Source: Fulvivirga lutea (GTDB taxonomy: Bacteria > Bacteroidota > Bacteroidia > Cytophagales > Cyclobacteriaceae). From it: 64,000 bases of DNA. The notes beneath the pieces are model-generated. The model worked only from the letters and a program-made list of their open reading frames with translations. It did no database searches and was not told the DNA's origin. Position numbers and translations under genes: made by a program. This document shows positions 27,793 through 36,567 of the stretch, piece after piece (position 1 is the first letter of the stretch; every line of letters begins with the position of its first letter). Location: assembly GCF_017068455.1 (NCBI RefSeq), contig NZ_CP070608.1, positions 1,531,488 to 1,595,487 on the forward strand, read 5' to 3'.

Positions 27793-29895
27793 ATGCGATT
27801 ATTTTTTAGAGTACTTCCTTTTTTACTTTTAGCCATTTCATCAGTCGCACAATCATCAAATTTCGATTTTGTTTATGATAATGGGAAGGTTGGTCTGGCC
27901 GATTCTGCAGGTACCATTGTAATACCCACACAGTATGACCAGCTTGGATGGAGTTACGGCTCACAGGAAGTAAAAGGCACGTATTTAGGTTTCAGAAAAG
28001 GGTCTTACTGGGGTCTTATTACCACACAAAACGAAGTAGTAGTATCCAATCAATATTCTCAATTATACCCTGCAGGTAGCGAACTCTTTGTAGCGGCAAA
28101 AAAGGGAAAGTATAGCCATCAGGATTTTCTCGGAATGATTAACAGTAAAGGTAAAGTAGTGCTGCCTTTCAAATATACCTCCATCACCTTGTCTGGGTTA
28201 AGAGCAATAGTAAGTATGAAATCAGGCGAAGGTTATCTCTACGGCATTGTAGATATGGGTGGTAAAACAATATTGCCGGTTAAGTATAAAGAAATTAGCT
28301 CATTAGGAAATTTGAGATACGCCATCAAGAATCATGAAGACAAGTATGCCATATATACTGATTCAGGCAGGGAGATCATGGGCTTTACACTAGACAGCAT
28401 TTCTCGATTTCATAAAGGGCACGCCATAATTTATGATAATCATTTAAGAGGAATTATAAGTAGTAGCGGACAAATTATAGCTGACCCACAGTTTAAAGAT
28501 GTTCAGTGGAAAGATGAAGTTCAAATTAAGAAATTTAATTCGTGGGAGTTTATTTCAAAAGGCAATGGGAATAAAGTATGGAACTATGATAAGGTAGCGT
28601 TGGTTGGCGATAATCTGTTCAAAGTCACATCAAATAACAGAGAATGGATTGTTGACAAAACGCAAAATTTGCTTTCATCACCAACTTATTCCAATGTAGA
28701 ATTACTAGAAAACGGTAGTCTGAAGTTTAGATATAACAACAAATGGGGAGTAGTTTCTAGTGATAGCTCTATTGTTCTCTCACCAACATTCGATTCGCTT
28801 GTTGTTGTGAATACTGATTTTTATGCGCTAAAGAACGGGTTCTGGTCAATCTATGATCGCTATGGAGTAGAGAAATCAACTCAAAATTATCAGGCTATTG
28901 GACAGCATTATGGTAATTACTTTGCCATAAAAAAGAATAATAAGTGGGGCTTTTTAAATCGTGAAGGCGAAGAAATTATCCACTGTGTATATGATGAGAT
29001 CGGAGATATACAGCATGGTAAAGTAGTTGTTAAATTTCATGGTCAGTATGGCATTTTAAATAAGCAGGGTGATTGGGTTGTGCTACCCCAAAATGGAAGA
29101 CTTCAAATAATTAATGATAAGTTGTATCTGGTGAAAACCAAAACGCTTACCACGTTAAAAAGCTTTGATGATGAAACTATCTACTTCACAGAAAATAGAG
29201 TGGAAGTAAAAGAAGATCACCTTTTAGAGTATTTGAGTTATGGAGGATTATGGAAAATTGATTTTGGCGGCAGAATCGTTAATAGAGAATTGCCTCAGCA
29301 AAAATTTGAAGAGATAAGAGCTTCTTCCAACGGCTTATTTGCTGTTAAAATTAACAATAGATATGGCTTTGTAGATCATCTGAATCGACTGATCATTGCC
29401 AACAGATACGAAGATGTGGGAGATTTTAAGGAAGACCTCATGGCAGTTAAGTTGATAGGTAAATGGGGATTTATCGATAGGTATGAGAATATCGTAATCC
29501 AACCCACTTTTCAAAGTACTTCAGACTTTGAGAGTGGCATGGCAGTAGTTCAAGAAAATGGGAAATATGGCCTGATTGATAAGAAGGGAAATAAATTATC
29601 TGCCTTTGTGTATGATGGTATTTCCCGATTGCCAAATGGTAAATTCCTTGCAGAAAAGGATGGCAAGTTAGGTATGCTTGCCAAAGACGGCTCATTGATG
29701 ATTCACGCTAAGTATCAGCAGTTGGAGGAGTTGTCCAATGGTGAGGTGAAAGTCAAACTCTTCGATAAGTATGGTGTTCTAACTGGTCAAGGAGTAGATA
29801 TCATACCAGTCATGTACGATCAACTAATCTATGATCATCGGTTTGATCAGTATTTGGCAATGAAAAAATCTGAATGGGAAAATTTATCCAACTGA
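27793..29895 (+). CDS. Secreted WG-repeat protein
   Basis: A 700-residue protein with a Sec signal peptide (cleavage after SVAQ) and at least ten WG-type repeats, for example KVGLADSAGTIVIPTQYD, NKWGFLNREGEEIIHCVYD and GKWGFIDRYENIVIQPTFQ. No other domain is visible. It is related to the WG lipoprotein at 21583 but lacks the lipobox and the N-terminal helical part. It lies upstream of nfeD-floA with 26 bp between, so co-transcription is possible. Function unknown; the repeats are usually assumed to bind proteins or glycans at the cell surface. Confidence 0.85.
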   Translation: MRLFFRVLPFLLLAISSVAQSSNFDFVYDNGKVGLADSAGTIVIPTQYDQLGWSYGSQEVKGTYLGFRKGSYWGLITTQNEVVVSNQYSQLYPAGSELFVAAKKGKYSHQDFLGMINSKGKVVLPFKYTSITLSGLRAIVSMKSGEGYLYGIVDMGGKTILPVKYKEISSLGNLRYAIKNHEDKYAIYTDSGREIMGFTLDSISRFHKGHAIIYDNHLRGIISSSGQIIADPQFKDVQWKDEVQIKKFNSWEFISKGNGNKVWNYDKVALVGDNLFKVTSNNREWIVDKTQNLLSSPTYSNVELLENGSLKFRYNNKWGVVSSDSSIVLSPTFDSLVVVNTDFYALKNGFWSIYDRYGVEKSTQNYQAIGQHYGNYFAIKKNNKWGFLNREGEEIIHCVYDEIGDIQHGKVVVKFHGQYGILNKQGDWVVLPQNGRLQIINDKLYLVKTKTLTTLKSFDDETIYFTENRVEVKEDHLLEYLSYGGLWKIDFGGRIVNRELPQQKFEEIRASSNGLFAVKINNRYGFVDHLNRLIIANRYEDVGDFKEDLMAVKLIGKWGFIDRYENIVIQPTFQSTSDFESGMAVVQENGKYGLIDKKGNKLSAFVYDGISRLPNGKFLAEKDGKLGMLAKDGSLMIHAKYQQLEELSNGEVKVKLFDKYGVLTGQGVDIIPVMYDQLIYDHRFDQYLAMKKSEWENLSN

Positions 29896-29921
29896 TTTAT
29901 TTAGTACTTTAGCCTTTCGTT

Positions 29922-30392
29922 ATGGGAGAGTGGATCACAGTAATTGCCCTTGTTGTTGCGGGTATTCTTTTGTTAATAGCCGAGGTGCTATTTGTGCCAG
30001 GTACTACATTAGTAGGAATTCTTGGTGTAGGGTGTGCCATTTTCGGTGTTTATCTGAGCTTCGAATATTTTGGGACTGCTACTGCAAGTTGGTTTACTGT
30101 GGGTTCAACAATAGGTTTTGCCTTAGCTCTCTATTATAGTTTTAAAAGTAAAACCTGGGAACGTTTCTCTTTAAAAGACACCAACTCGGGCAAAGTAAAC
30201 GAAAACCTGACTTCAACATTAGAAGTTGGTTTAGAAGGTATAGCCATCAGCTCATTAAAACCTGTAGGCAAAGCGGAAATCAAAGATGTAGTATATGAAG
30301 TAAAAACTTTGGGCGAATATGTAGATAGCGGCCAGAGTTTGAAAATCATTAAAATAGACAAGAACAATATAATAGTAGAACCAATCAACTAA
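29922..30392 (+). CDS. NfeD-like membrane protein
   Basis: A 156-residue short-form NfeD (NfeD1b type): three N-terminal membrane segments (about 6-75) and a C-terminal soluble OB-fold (about 95-155; LEVGLEGIAISSLKPVGKAEI). Short NfeD proteins accompany flotillins or slipins and anchor or modulate membrane microdomains. The gene lies 7 bp upstream of floA, the usual pairing. Confidence 0.9.
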   Translation: MGEWITVIALVVAGILLLIAEVLFVPGTTLVGILGVGCAIFGVYLSFEYFGTATASWFTVGSTIGFALALYYSFKSKTWERFSLKDTNSGKVNENLTSTLEVGLEGIAISSLKPVGKAEIKDVVYEVKTLGEYVDSGQSLKIIKIDKNNIIVEPIN

Positions 30393-30399
30393 AATCTAA

Positions 30400-31395
30400 A
30401 TGGAAGGACTAGGATTAATCATAATTATTTTTCTCGGAATTATAGGGTTTTTTATATTCCTGTATTTCATTCCGGTAGGCTTGTGGATTACTGCAAGATT
30501 CTCAAACGTGAGTGTAGGCTTATTTGAGCTAATGTTTATGAGAATACGTAAAGTACCACCGAGTGTCATTGTTAACTCATTAATTACCGCCACTAAGGCA
30601 GGGTTGGTAGTTAGTACAAAAGAATTGGAAACGCACTATCTGGCTGGTGGGCATGTGCCGTCAGTAATTAAGGCTTTAATTTCGGCAGACAAGGCAAATA
30701 TTAACCTTGATTTTAAGCAAGCAACTGCTATTGACTTGGCAGGTAGAGATGTATTTGAGGCCGTTCAAATATCAGTTAATCCAAAAGTAATAACTACCCC
30801 TAAGGTAGCTGCTGTGGCAGCTGATGGTATTCAGTTGATAGCTATAGCAAGGGTTACAGTAAGAGCAAACATTCAGCAACTTGTTGGTGGTGCAGGTGAA
30901 GATACTATTCTGGCCAGAGTGGGTGAAGGTATTGTAACATCTATTGGATCAGCAAATACACATAAAGAAGTATTAGAAAACCCTGATAAGATATCGAAAC
31001 TGGTACTGCAAAGAGGATTGGATGCTGGTACTGCATTTGAAATACTTTCTATTGATATTGCCGATGTGGATGTTGGTAAGAACATTGGTGCTGAGCTTCA
31101 AACAGATCAGGCTAGTGCCGACTTAAAAGTAGCGGAAGCTAAAGCGGAGGAGAGAAGAGCCATGGCCGTTGCCCACGAACAGGAAATGAAAGCGAAAGCT
31201 CAGGAAGCCAGAGCGAAGGTAATTGAAGCGGAAGCGGAAGTGCCTAAAGCGATGGCAGAAGCGTTCCGTCAGGGTAATCTTGGAATAATGGATTACTACA
31301 AAATGGATAATATAAAGGCTGATACTGAAATGAGAGAGTCCATCGCCAAACCTGGCAGCAAAGGCTCATCAAAATCAAAAGGTAAAGGCGAGTAA
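30400..31395 (+). CDS. floA: Flotillin-like protein FloA
   Basis: A 331-residue membrane scaffold protein. It has an N-terminal membrane hairpin (about 3-30), an SPFH-type domain with the FloA-typical segments [19 protein letters not shown] and [16 protein letters not shown], and a C-terminal Ala/Glu/Lys-rich coiled coil (about 230-300). The length matches Bacillus FloA (331). It organises membrane microdomains and works with the NfeD protein encoded immediately upstream. A strong terminator follows. Confidence 0.95.
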   Translation: MEGLGLIIIIFLGIIGFFIFLYFIPVGLWITARFSNVSVGLFELMFMRIRKVPPSVIVNSLITATKAGLVVSTKELETHYLAGGHVPSVIKALISADKANINLDFKQATAIDLAGRDVFEAVQISVNPKVITTPKVAAVAADGIQLIAIARVTVRANIQQLVGGAGEDTILARVGEGIVTSIGSANTHKEVLENPDKISKLVLQRGLDAGTAFEILSIDIADVDVGKNIGAELQTDQASADLKVAEAKAEERRAMAVAHEQEMKAKAQEARAKVIEAEAEVPKAMAEAFRQGNLGIMDYYKMDNIKADTEMRESIAKPGSKGSSKSKGKGE

Positions 31396-31412
31396 AATAG
31401 ATTAGTTTCATT

Positions 31413-31438
31413 AAAGGCTCTGAGAAATCAGAGCCTTT
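31413..31438 (+). terminator. Terminator of the nfeD-floA unit
   Basis: An 11-bp perfect stem (AAAGGCTCTGA with TCAGAGCCTTT) around the tetraloop GAAA, followed by a T run, 17 bp after the floA stop. Confidence 0.92.
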
Positions 31439-31520
31439 TTTATATGAATAAAATTCAAAAATATGTTGTCATTTCGCAGTGAAACGAAGAAATCTTTACC
31501 AGTATGAAAGTCAACAAGAA

Positions 31521-31895
31521 TCACATAGATTGCTTCAATTTCACCTGCATAACAGTAGCAATAGATTGCGCCCTGATTTTAATAAGGTCTGCATTAGAGC
31601 CACTATAATTGGCTTCTACTGTTTCATTAAATAAATAGAGCCATTGTTTGAAGTGATCGGTGGTTAAAGTAACCTTTGAATTTAAATCAAGGTGTATAGC
31701 CATCACATCTTTTTTATATGCTTGATTATGCAGAATGATGGTTTCCCAAAAGTCACAGATAATAGGCAAATGCTCTGTTAAATCTATTTGGGCAATATCA
31801 GTAAATATATACCCGATGGTTTTATCATTTAAAACCTTGGTGTAGAACTGGGTCATCAGGTTTTCTATATCTTCTCTGTTCTCTATATCTCTCAC
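31521..31895 (-). CDS. Group III truncated haemoglobin
   Basis: A 124-residue truncated globin. The N-terminal helix (ENLMTQFYTKVLNDKTIGYIFTD), the central CDFWETIILHN and the proximal-histidine region MAIHLDLNSKVTLTTDHFKQWLYLF match group III (trHbP) proteins. These bind haem and oxygen or nitric oxide in the cytoplasm, but their roles vary. It is transcribed alone, divergent from the exonuclease III gene with about 70 bp between the starts. Confidence 0.9.
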   Translation of the reverse strand: MRDIENREDIENLMTQFYTKVLNDKTIGYIFTDIAQIDLTEHLPIICDFWETIILHNQAYKKDVMAIHLDLNSKVTLTTDHFKQWLYLFNETVEANYSGSNADLIKIRAQSIATVMQVKLKQSM

Positions 31896-31966
31896 GATTT
31901 AAAGTTATTGATTTGGTTGACAATTCATCCTTATTGCCTCAATTTGCGGTAAACAAAAATAGAATT

Positions 31967-32737
31967 ATGAAGCTTGTTTCCTGGAATGTAAATGGCATAC
32001 GAGCCATTATGAAAAAAGAATTTCAAAAAAGTGTAGCCGATATGGCACCAGATGTTTTGTGTTTGCAAGAGACAAAAGCTCAACTCGAAGATGCTAAAAC
32101 AGCTCTCACTGTTATGGACGGTTATAATAGCTATATTAACTATTCCAAGGCTAGAAAGGGTTATTCCGGGACAGCTATTTTGAGTAAAACTGAACCCTTG
32201 AATGTGGAACATGATATGGGTGTTGAAGAACACGATCAGGAAGGCAGAATTGTGATGGCCGAATTTGAGGAATTTCAGCTAGTAAATGTCTATACACCAA
32301 ACTCAGGGTCGGGCTTAAAGCGGTTAGATTACCGCCAGGACTGGGATGCCTCATTTTTGGATTATTTAAAGAAATTGGAAAAGAAGAAACCGGTAATTGT
32401 CTGTGGTGATTTAAACGTTGCACACACCGAAATGGACATCGCCAGACCAAAGTCAAATTACAATAAATCGGCCGGCTATACTCAGGCTGAAATTGATGGT
32501 TTGGAAAAGTATTTAGATTACGGATTAGTTGATTCTTTTAGAGCACAACACCCAGATGAAGTGAAGTACTCTTACTGGAATCAGATGTTCAAATCAAGAG
32601 AAAGGAATGTAGGCTGGAGGATCGACTATTTCCTTGTTAATGAGTCACTTATGCCTAAAGTTAATAAAGCTGAAATACATAATGAGTACTACGGATCAGA
32701 CCATTGTCCGGTAAGCATTACAGCAGACTTGAAGTAA
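31967..32737 (+). CDS. xth: Exodeoxyribonuclease III
   Basis: A 256-residue AP endonuclease/exonuclease of base excision repair. It begins MKLVSWNVNGIRA with the conserved Asn, followed by the catalytic Glu in LCLQETKA, CGDLNVAHTEMD, WRIDYFLVN and the C-terminal GSDHCPV with the catalytic His. The ATG at 31967 is chosen because it begins at the conserved first strand; an upstream in-frame start at 31913 adds 18 non-conserved residues. A terminator follows. Confidence 0.95.
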   Translation: MKLVSWNVNGIRAIMKKEFQKSVADMAPDVLCLQETKAQLEDAKTALTVMDGYNSYINYSKARKGYSGTAILSKTEPLNVEHDMGVEEHDQEGRIVMAEFEEFQLVNVYTPNSGSGLKRLDYRQDWDASFLDYLKKLEKKKPVIVCGDLNVAHTEMDIARPKSNYNKSAGYTQAEIDGLEKYLDYGLVDSFRAQHPDEVKYSYWNQMFKSRERNVGWRIDYFLVNESLMPKVNKAEIHNEYYGSDHCPVSITADLK

Positions 32738-32764
32738 ATTTGCAGCATAATTGTTATAAAAGTC

Positions 32765-32786
32765 AAAAGCGCCATAAGGCGCTTTT
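32765..32786 (+). terminator. Terminator of xth
   Basis: A 9-bp GC-rich stem (AAAAGCGCC with GGCGCTTTT), loop ATAA, followed by seven or more T, 27 bp after the xth stop. Confidence 0.9.
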
Positions 32787-32918
32787 TTTATTTACTATAA
32801 TATTTTACAATAACAGATATTATAAAATTATATATGTTAAAAAGCTGATAATGAATTAGATGTTTTGGTAGATACAAAAAATTATAAAATAATATTTGTT
32901 TTATATTTTTCCCGATTG

Positions 32919-32964
32919 CATATTGCGGAGATTTTTAATTTTCAACCTAACCAAAATAACTATT
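32919..32964 (+). promoter_or_regulatory. Leader shared with the second metallopeptidase gene
   Basis: The 46 bases before the first metallopeptidase start (CATATTGCGG, then AATTTTCAACCTAA, then CCAAA) are nearly repeated at 33964-34010 before the second. The conserved leader implies a shared 5' untranslated region kept after gene duplication, perhaps for strong translation. Confidence 0.5.
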
Positions 32965-33786
32965 ATGAGAAAGTTTAATTCTTTCATTCTAGCTACCGTT
33001 TTCGCTGGTAGTATTTTCTATTCTTGTGACAATGCTGAAATTGCACCTTCCGAAGAACCAATCTCAGAAACTACATTATCACAAATTAAGTCTTTAGGCT
33101 TCAGCACAGAAGGAGCGATTAGATTCGAGCAAGGATATCTCGTTGAAAATGATATATATCTTACTGATGCCTCTATCGCATCTATGAGTGAGCCTAACTT
33201 TATCCCAACAGTTGAGCAGTATAGCACCAACGAACTAGTGTGTGGTTCGAGAGTAATTACTGTATATGCACCTGTTGGTGGAAGAAGTGGATATAGCGCA
33301 GGCATGATTGCTGGTTTGGATTTAGCCATTGCTAGATACAACGCAGAAAACCTTACTATATCTTTCCAAAGAGTATCTTCTTCTAACAATGCTGACATTG
33401 TAATGACAAGATTGAGCAAGAGAGATGAAAGACAAGGAGTTTTAGGATCTGCAGGATTTCCTTCTAGCTGTAATCCTTATGGACAAATTAAAATGAGTGG
33501 TGTGCTTGAGTCTTCTTACGGGCTAAGCACTGGTGGCATCGCTACTATTATTGCTCATGAAATGGGTCACTGCATCGGTTTCCGTCATACTGACTTCTTC
33601 GATAGAAGCATAAGCTGTGGTGGAGGTCCTGCAAATGAAGGTGCCAGCACTGTAGGTGCAAACCACATCCCTGGTACTCCAACAGGCGCTTCAGCTGCTG
33701 CTAAATCTTGGATGCTTGCTTGTACAGATGGTGGCGACAGACCATTTAATAATGATGACAAAACTGCTCTTAACTATTTATATTAA
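32965..33786 (+). CDS. HEIGH-type (M57) metallopeptidase lipoprotein
   Basis: A 273-residue exported zinc peptidase. A lipoprotein signal peptide ends in FYSC (Cys near 21), then a pro-like region (APSEEPISE to about 100). The catalytic domain has the zinc motif HEMGHCIGFRHTD starting at His198 (HExxHxxGxxH plus Asp), as in the dual-action HEIGH peptidases. It is one half of a tandem pair with the gene at 34011 and about 80 percent identical to it by eye. The start at 32965 puts the signal peptide first; the frame is open further upstream. It has its own terminator. Confidence 0.9.
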   Translation: MRKFNSFILATVFAGSIFYSCDNAEIAPSEEPISETTLSQIKSLGFSTEGAIRFEQGYLVENDIYLTDASIASMSEPNFIPTVEQYSTNELVCGSRVITVYAPVGGRSGYSAGMIAGLDLAIARYNAENLTISFQRVSSSNNADIVMTRLSKRDERQGVLGSAGFPSSCNPYGQIKMSGVLESSYGLSTGGIATIIAHEMGHCIGFRHTDFFDRSISCGGGPANEGASTVGANHIPGTPTGASAAAKSWMLACTDGGDRPFNNDDKTALNYLY

Positions 33787-33808
33787 TTGTTAGAATAGTT
33801 TAATAATT

Positions 33809-33832
33809 AAAGGCGACTTACAAGTCGCCTTT
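33809..33832 (+). terminator. Terminator of first metallopeptidase gene
   Basis: A 10-bp stem (AAAGGCGACT with AGTCGCCTTT), loop TACA, then a T run; 22 bp after the stop. Confidence 0.9.
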
Positions 33833-33963
33833 TTTAATTTATTATATTTTGTAAAATTTTTTTTCACCTAAATAATCTACTGTGATTAATCCTAAAGTAA
33901 GATTATAAACTTGAGTTAGAAGTTTACGGCAATAGAAAATTTGCAGGTTAGAAATGTATCCCC

Positions 33964-34010
33964 CATATTGCGGGGAATTTCAATTTTCAACCTAAACCAA
34001 ATATTACATT
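33964..34010 (+). promoter_or_regulatory. Leader of second metallopeptidase gene
   Basis: Near copy of the 32919-32964 leader (CATATTGCGGGGAATTTC, then AATTTTCAACCTAA). The CCCCC just before it (33960-33964) can pair with GCGGGG to form a small hairpin that the first leader lacks. Confidence 0.5.
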
Positions 34011-34880
34011 ATGAAGAAGTTTAATTCTTTCATTGTAGCTACCGTTTTTGCAGGTAGTATTTTCTATTCTTGTGACAATGCAGAAGTAGCTCCATCTGAA
34101 GAGCCAATCTCTTTAGAAACTATGTCACAAATCAAATCTTTAGGGTTCAGTACTGAAGGCGTTATCAGATTCGAAGAGGGATACCTTGTAGAAAATGATA
34201 TTTATCTAACTGACGCTTCAATTGCGAGTATGAGTGAGCCTAATTACATTCCAACTGTTGAGCAGTACAGCACTAACGAATTAGTATGTGGCTCAAGAGT
34301 AATCACTATCTATGCTCCTGAAGAAGGTGCAACTTCCGGTGGTGGCGGAAAAGGTAAAAAAGGTGGCGGAGGTAGCGGAGGCTACAGTCCTGCTATGATT
34401 GCCGGACTTGACGAGGCTATCTCTAGATATAACTCTGAGAACCTTACTATTTCTTTCCAACGAGTTACAAGTGCTTCAGGCGCGGATATTGTAATGACTC
34501 GATTGAGTAAAAGAGATGAAAGACAAGGTGTGTTAGGATCTGCCGGATTCCCTACAAATTGCAATCCTTACGGTGAGATTAAAATGAGTGGTGTTCTTGA
34601 GTCTTCTTACGGACTAAGTACAAACGGAATTGCTACGATCATTGCTCACGAAATGGGTCACTGCATCGGATTCCGTCACACAGACTTCTTCGACAGAAGC
34701 ATTAGCTGTGGTGGTGGAACTGCTAACGAAGGTGCTGGAAGTATCGGAGCAAACCACATTCCTGGAACTCCAACTGGTGCTGATTTGCAAGGTGCCGGAT
34801 CTTGGATGTTAGCTTGTACTGACGGTGGAAACAGACCTTTCACAAATGCAGACAAAACTGCTTTAGATTATCTTTACTAA
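34011..34880 (+). CDS. HEIGH-type (M57) metallopeptidase lipoprotein, glycine-rich paralogue
   Basis: A 289-residue paralogue of the gene at 32965 with the same lipobox (FYSC), pro-like region and zinc motif HEMGHCIGFRHTD (first His at 213). It differs by a lysine/glycine-rich insertion of about 16 residues (near 105-125, with GGGGKGKKGGGGSGG) just before the catalytic domain, possibly a flexible hinge or protease-sensitive linker. It has its own terminator. The substrate of either copy is unknown. Confidence 0.9.
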   Translation: MKKFNSFIVATVFAGSIFYSCDNAEVAPSEEPISLETMSQIKSLGFSTEGVIRFEEGYLVENDIYLTDASIASMSEPNYIPTVEQYSTNELVCGSRVITIYAPEEGATSGGGGKGKKGGGGSGGYSPAMIAGLDEAISRYNSENLTISFQRVTSASGADIVMTRLSKRDERQGVLGSAGFPTNCNPYGEIKMSGVLESSYGLSTNGIATIIAHEMGHCIGFRHTDFFDRSISCGGGTANEGAGSIGANHIPGTPTGADLQGAGSWMLACTDGGNRPFTNADKTALDYLY

Positions 34881-34907
34881 TAGCATAATTTCAACACTGT
34901 AAACCAA

Positions 34908-34941
34908 AAAAGCATTCTGATTTTATCGTCAGAATGCTTTT
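34908..34941 (+). terminator. Terminator of second metallopeptidase gene
   Basis: A 13-bp perfect stem (AAAAGCATTCTGA with TCAGAATGCTTTT) and an 8-base loop, 28 bp after the stop; A-rich 5' side may allow some function on the other strand. Confidence 0.9.
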
Positions 34942-35033
34942 ATATTTTCACACTTTTCTGATTTTTTACTGTTTAATTTATTATTGGAATAATTACATTA
35001 AACTGAAATTCTAAAAACAGCCAGCCGATTTGC

Positions 35034-35714
35034 CTATTCTATCGGCAAACCATTTTCATCGGTAGTAAGCACCTCGCTAAAATAATTCAAGTAAGGCCGT
35101 AAAATTTGAAAGCGCTCAGATACCTTTTGAGCAAAGTCAGGTTTAAGAGCTTCTGTGTCTGAAAACTTGCTAACCACATAGTAGTTTTTATAGTTTATTA
35201 GATCGATATCCGGATGATCCTTATCAAATCCTTTCGGTGCAGTTTTAAGTTGATCACCCTGTAATGTTCCAAAGGCTTTTTTAAAAGCTGCATTATTTAA
35301 TATGTCTCTTAAAGGCCCTGCATCAGCTGCAATTTCCTGTCGGATTCTTAATAAATCATCTTTGTTGGGATCGAAAAAGCCACCAGCTATCAAAACGTTG
35401 CCTGGCTCCAGGTGAAAATAATAACCACCTCTTAACCATTTGGTAGCCCTTTTTAGGTTGCCACTAAAGTGATTTTTGTAGGGAGATTTATCTTTAGAAA
35501 AACGAACATCTCTATAAATACGAAAAAGCGACTTTTTGCCATTAGGAGTTTCAATATCATCATGCTTTTTCATTTGTTCGATGAGCTCATCCGCAAACGA
35601 AATGGCCTTTTCATGAGCGCTCACATATCTATCTTTATTGGCATTAAACCACTCTCTGTTATTATTTTGAGAAAGGTCATTCAAGAAAGTGAACGTTTCT
35701 TTTGATAAACTCAT
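35034..35714 (-). CDS. DUF2461 family protein
   Basis: A 226-residue cytoplasmic protein of the DUF2461/TIGR02453 family, recognised by the N-terminal FLNDLSQNNNREWFNANKD, the FRIYRDVRFSKDKSPYKNHF segment and GGYYFHLEPGNVLIAGG. Function in the family is not established. Its start overlaps the end of the S1/P1 nuclease gene by 4 bp, so the two form an operon. Confidence 0.9.
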   Translation of the reverse strand: MSLSKETFTFLNDLSQNNNREWFNANKDRYVSAHEKAISFADELIEQMKKHDDIETPNGKKSLFRIYRDVRFSKDKSPYKNHFSGNLKRATKWLRGGYYFHLEPGNVLIAGGFFDPNKDDLLRIRQEIAADAGPLRDILNNAAFKKAFGTLQGDQLKTAPKGFDKDHPDIDLINYKNYYVVSKFSDTEALKPDFAQKVSERFQILRPYLNYFSEVLTTDENGLPIE

Positions 35715-36478
35715 CCGTATATCTTGTTCAGTACTCCTGCTAATCTAACTCCAGCTTTGTGTAGCCTTTCCTGAATTACCGGCCATGCATCATAGATATA
35801 ATAATACCCGATGTATTTGTCTTCAGGTAGATCGTAAATCAAATCCCTGTAGCTCATAGATTCTTCTACCCATACCATCACATCATCACTTTGCCATTTT
35901 TCTATCGTACTTTCATCATCGAAATGATCTATGGCAGCAGCAAGTTCGGTATAGCTGAATTTTTTACTGTCGATAATTTTAGAATCCCATACGGTATGAA
36001 GGTTCGTTTCATCACCAAAGAATCGAACTTTTACTTTGTTACCACCCTGGTCACCAGTTTTACCAACATGTAAAGGCATGTGTATATCACCGATTATGTG
36101 TACAAGCATTTTTATGTTAATCTTTTCTTCTTCCAATGAGAGTGTTCCACTTTCCAGTTCATCAATTAATCGGTTGATCGTTTGAATAGCATCACCATTG
36201 GGGTTCTTTTCAGATTCGGCATAGGTTTTACCGTCCGGTATGTCTACCCAGTGCCAATCTTCCATGTGTTTATAGTTCGGGTTGGAGCGTTCTTCATCCA
36301 TCCACATACTTACAACCGCCAGTGATTCATGTTTTAAAATTTCCCTTAGCTTACGCTTAGTCTTTTTCGATAGATGTTGTTGTGCTACTAACCCAATGGT
36401 TCTGTGTCCAATAGGTCCCCAACCAAAAGATGGGATAGATAATAGCGTGCTAAATACTAGAAGTGCAATAATTCTCAT
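35711..36478 (-). CDS. S1/P1-type nuclease
   Basis: A 255-residue secreted zinc-dependent nuclease. The signal peptide ends just before WGPIGHRTIG, so the mature N-terminus would be the Trp that directly ligates zinc in P1 nuclease. Further ligands are in MWMDEE, HWVDIPD, LVHIIGDIHMPLHVG and NLHTVWDSK, all intact. It degrades single-stranded DNA or RNA outside the cytoplasm, likely for nutrient scavenging. Followed by the DUF2461 gene. Confidence 0.92.
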   Translation of the reverse strand: MRIIALLVFSTLLSIPSFGWGPIGHRTIGLVAQQHLSKKTKRKLREILKHESLAVVSMWMDEERSNPNYKHMEDWHWVDIPDGKTYAESEKNPNGDAIQTINRLIDELESGTLSLEEEKINIKMLVHIIGDIHMPLHVGKTGDQGGNKVKVRFFGDETNLHTVWDSKIIDSKKFSYTELAAAIDHFDDESTIEKWQSDDVMVWVEESMSYRDLIYDLPEDKYIGYYYIYDAWPVIQERLHKAGVRLAGVLNKIYG

Positions 36479-36567
36479 GGCAAAATGTTAAATCCATTCA
36501 AATCTATACAATCTCAGCGATAGATAGGAGAGTAATCTGTTAAAGAAATATTAATTAGAGTAATGAA

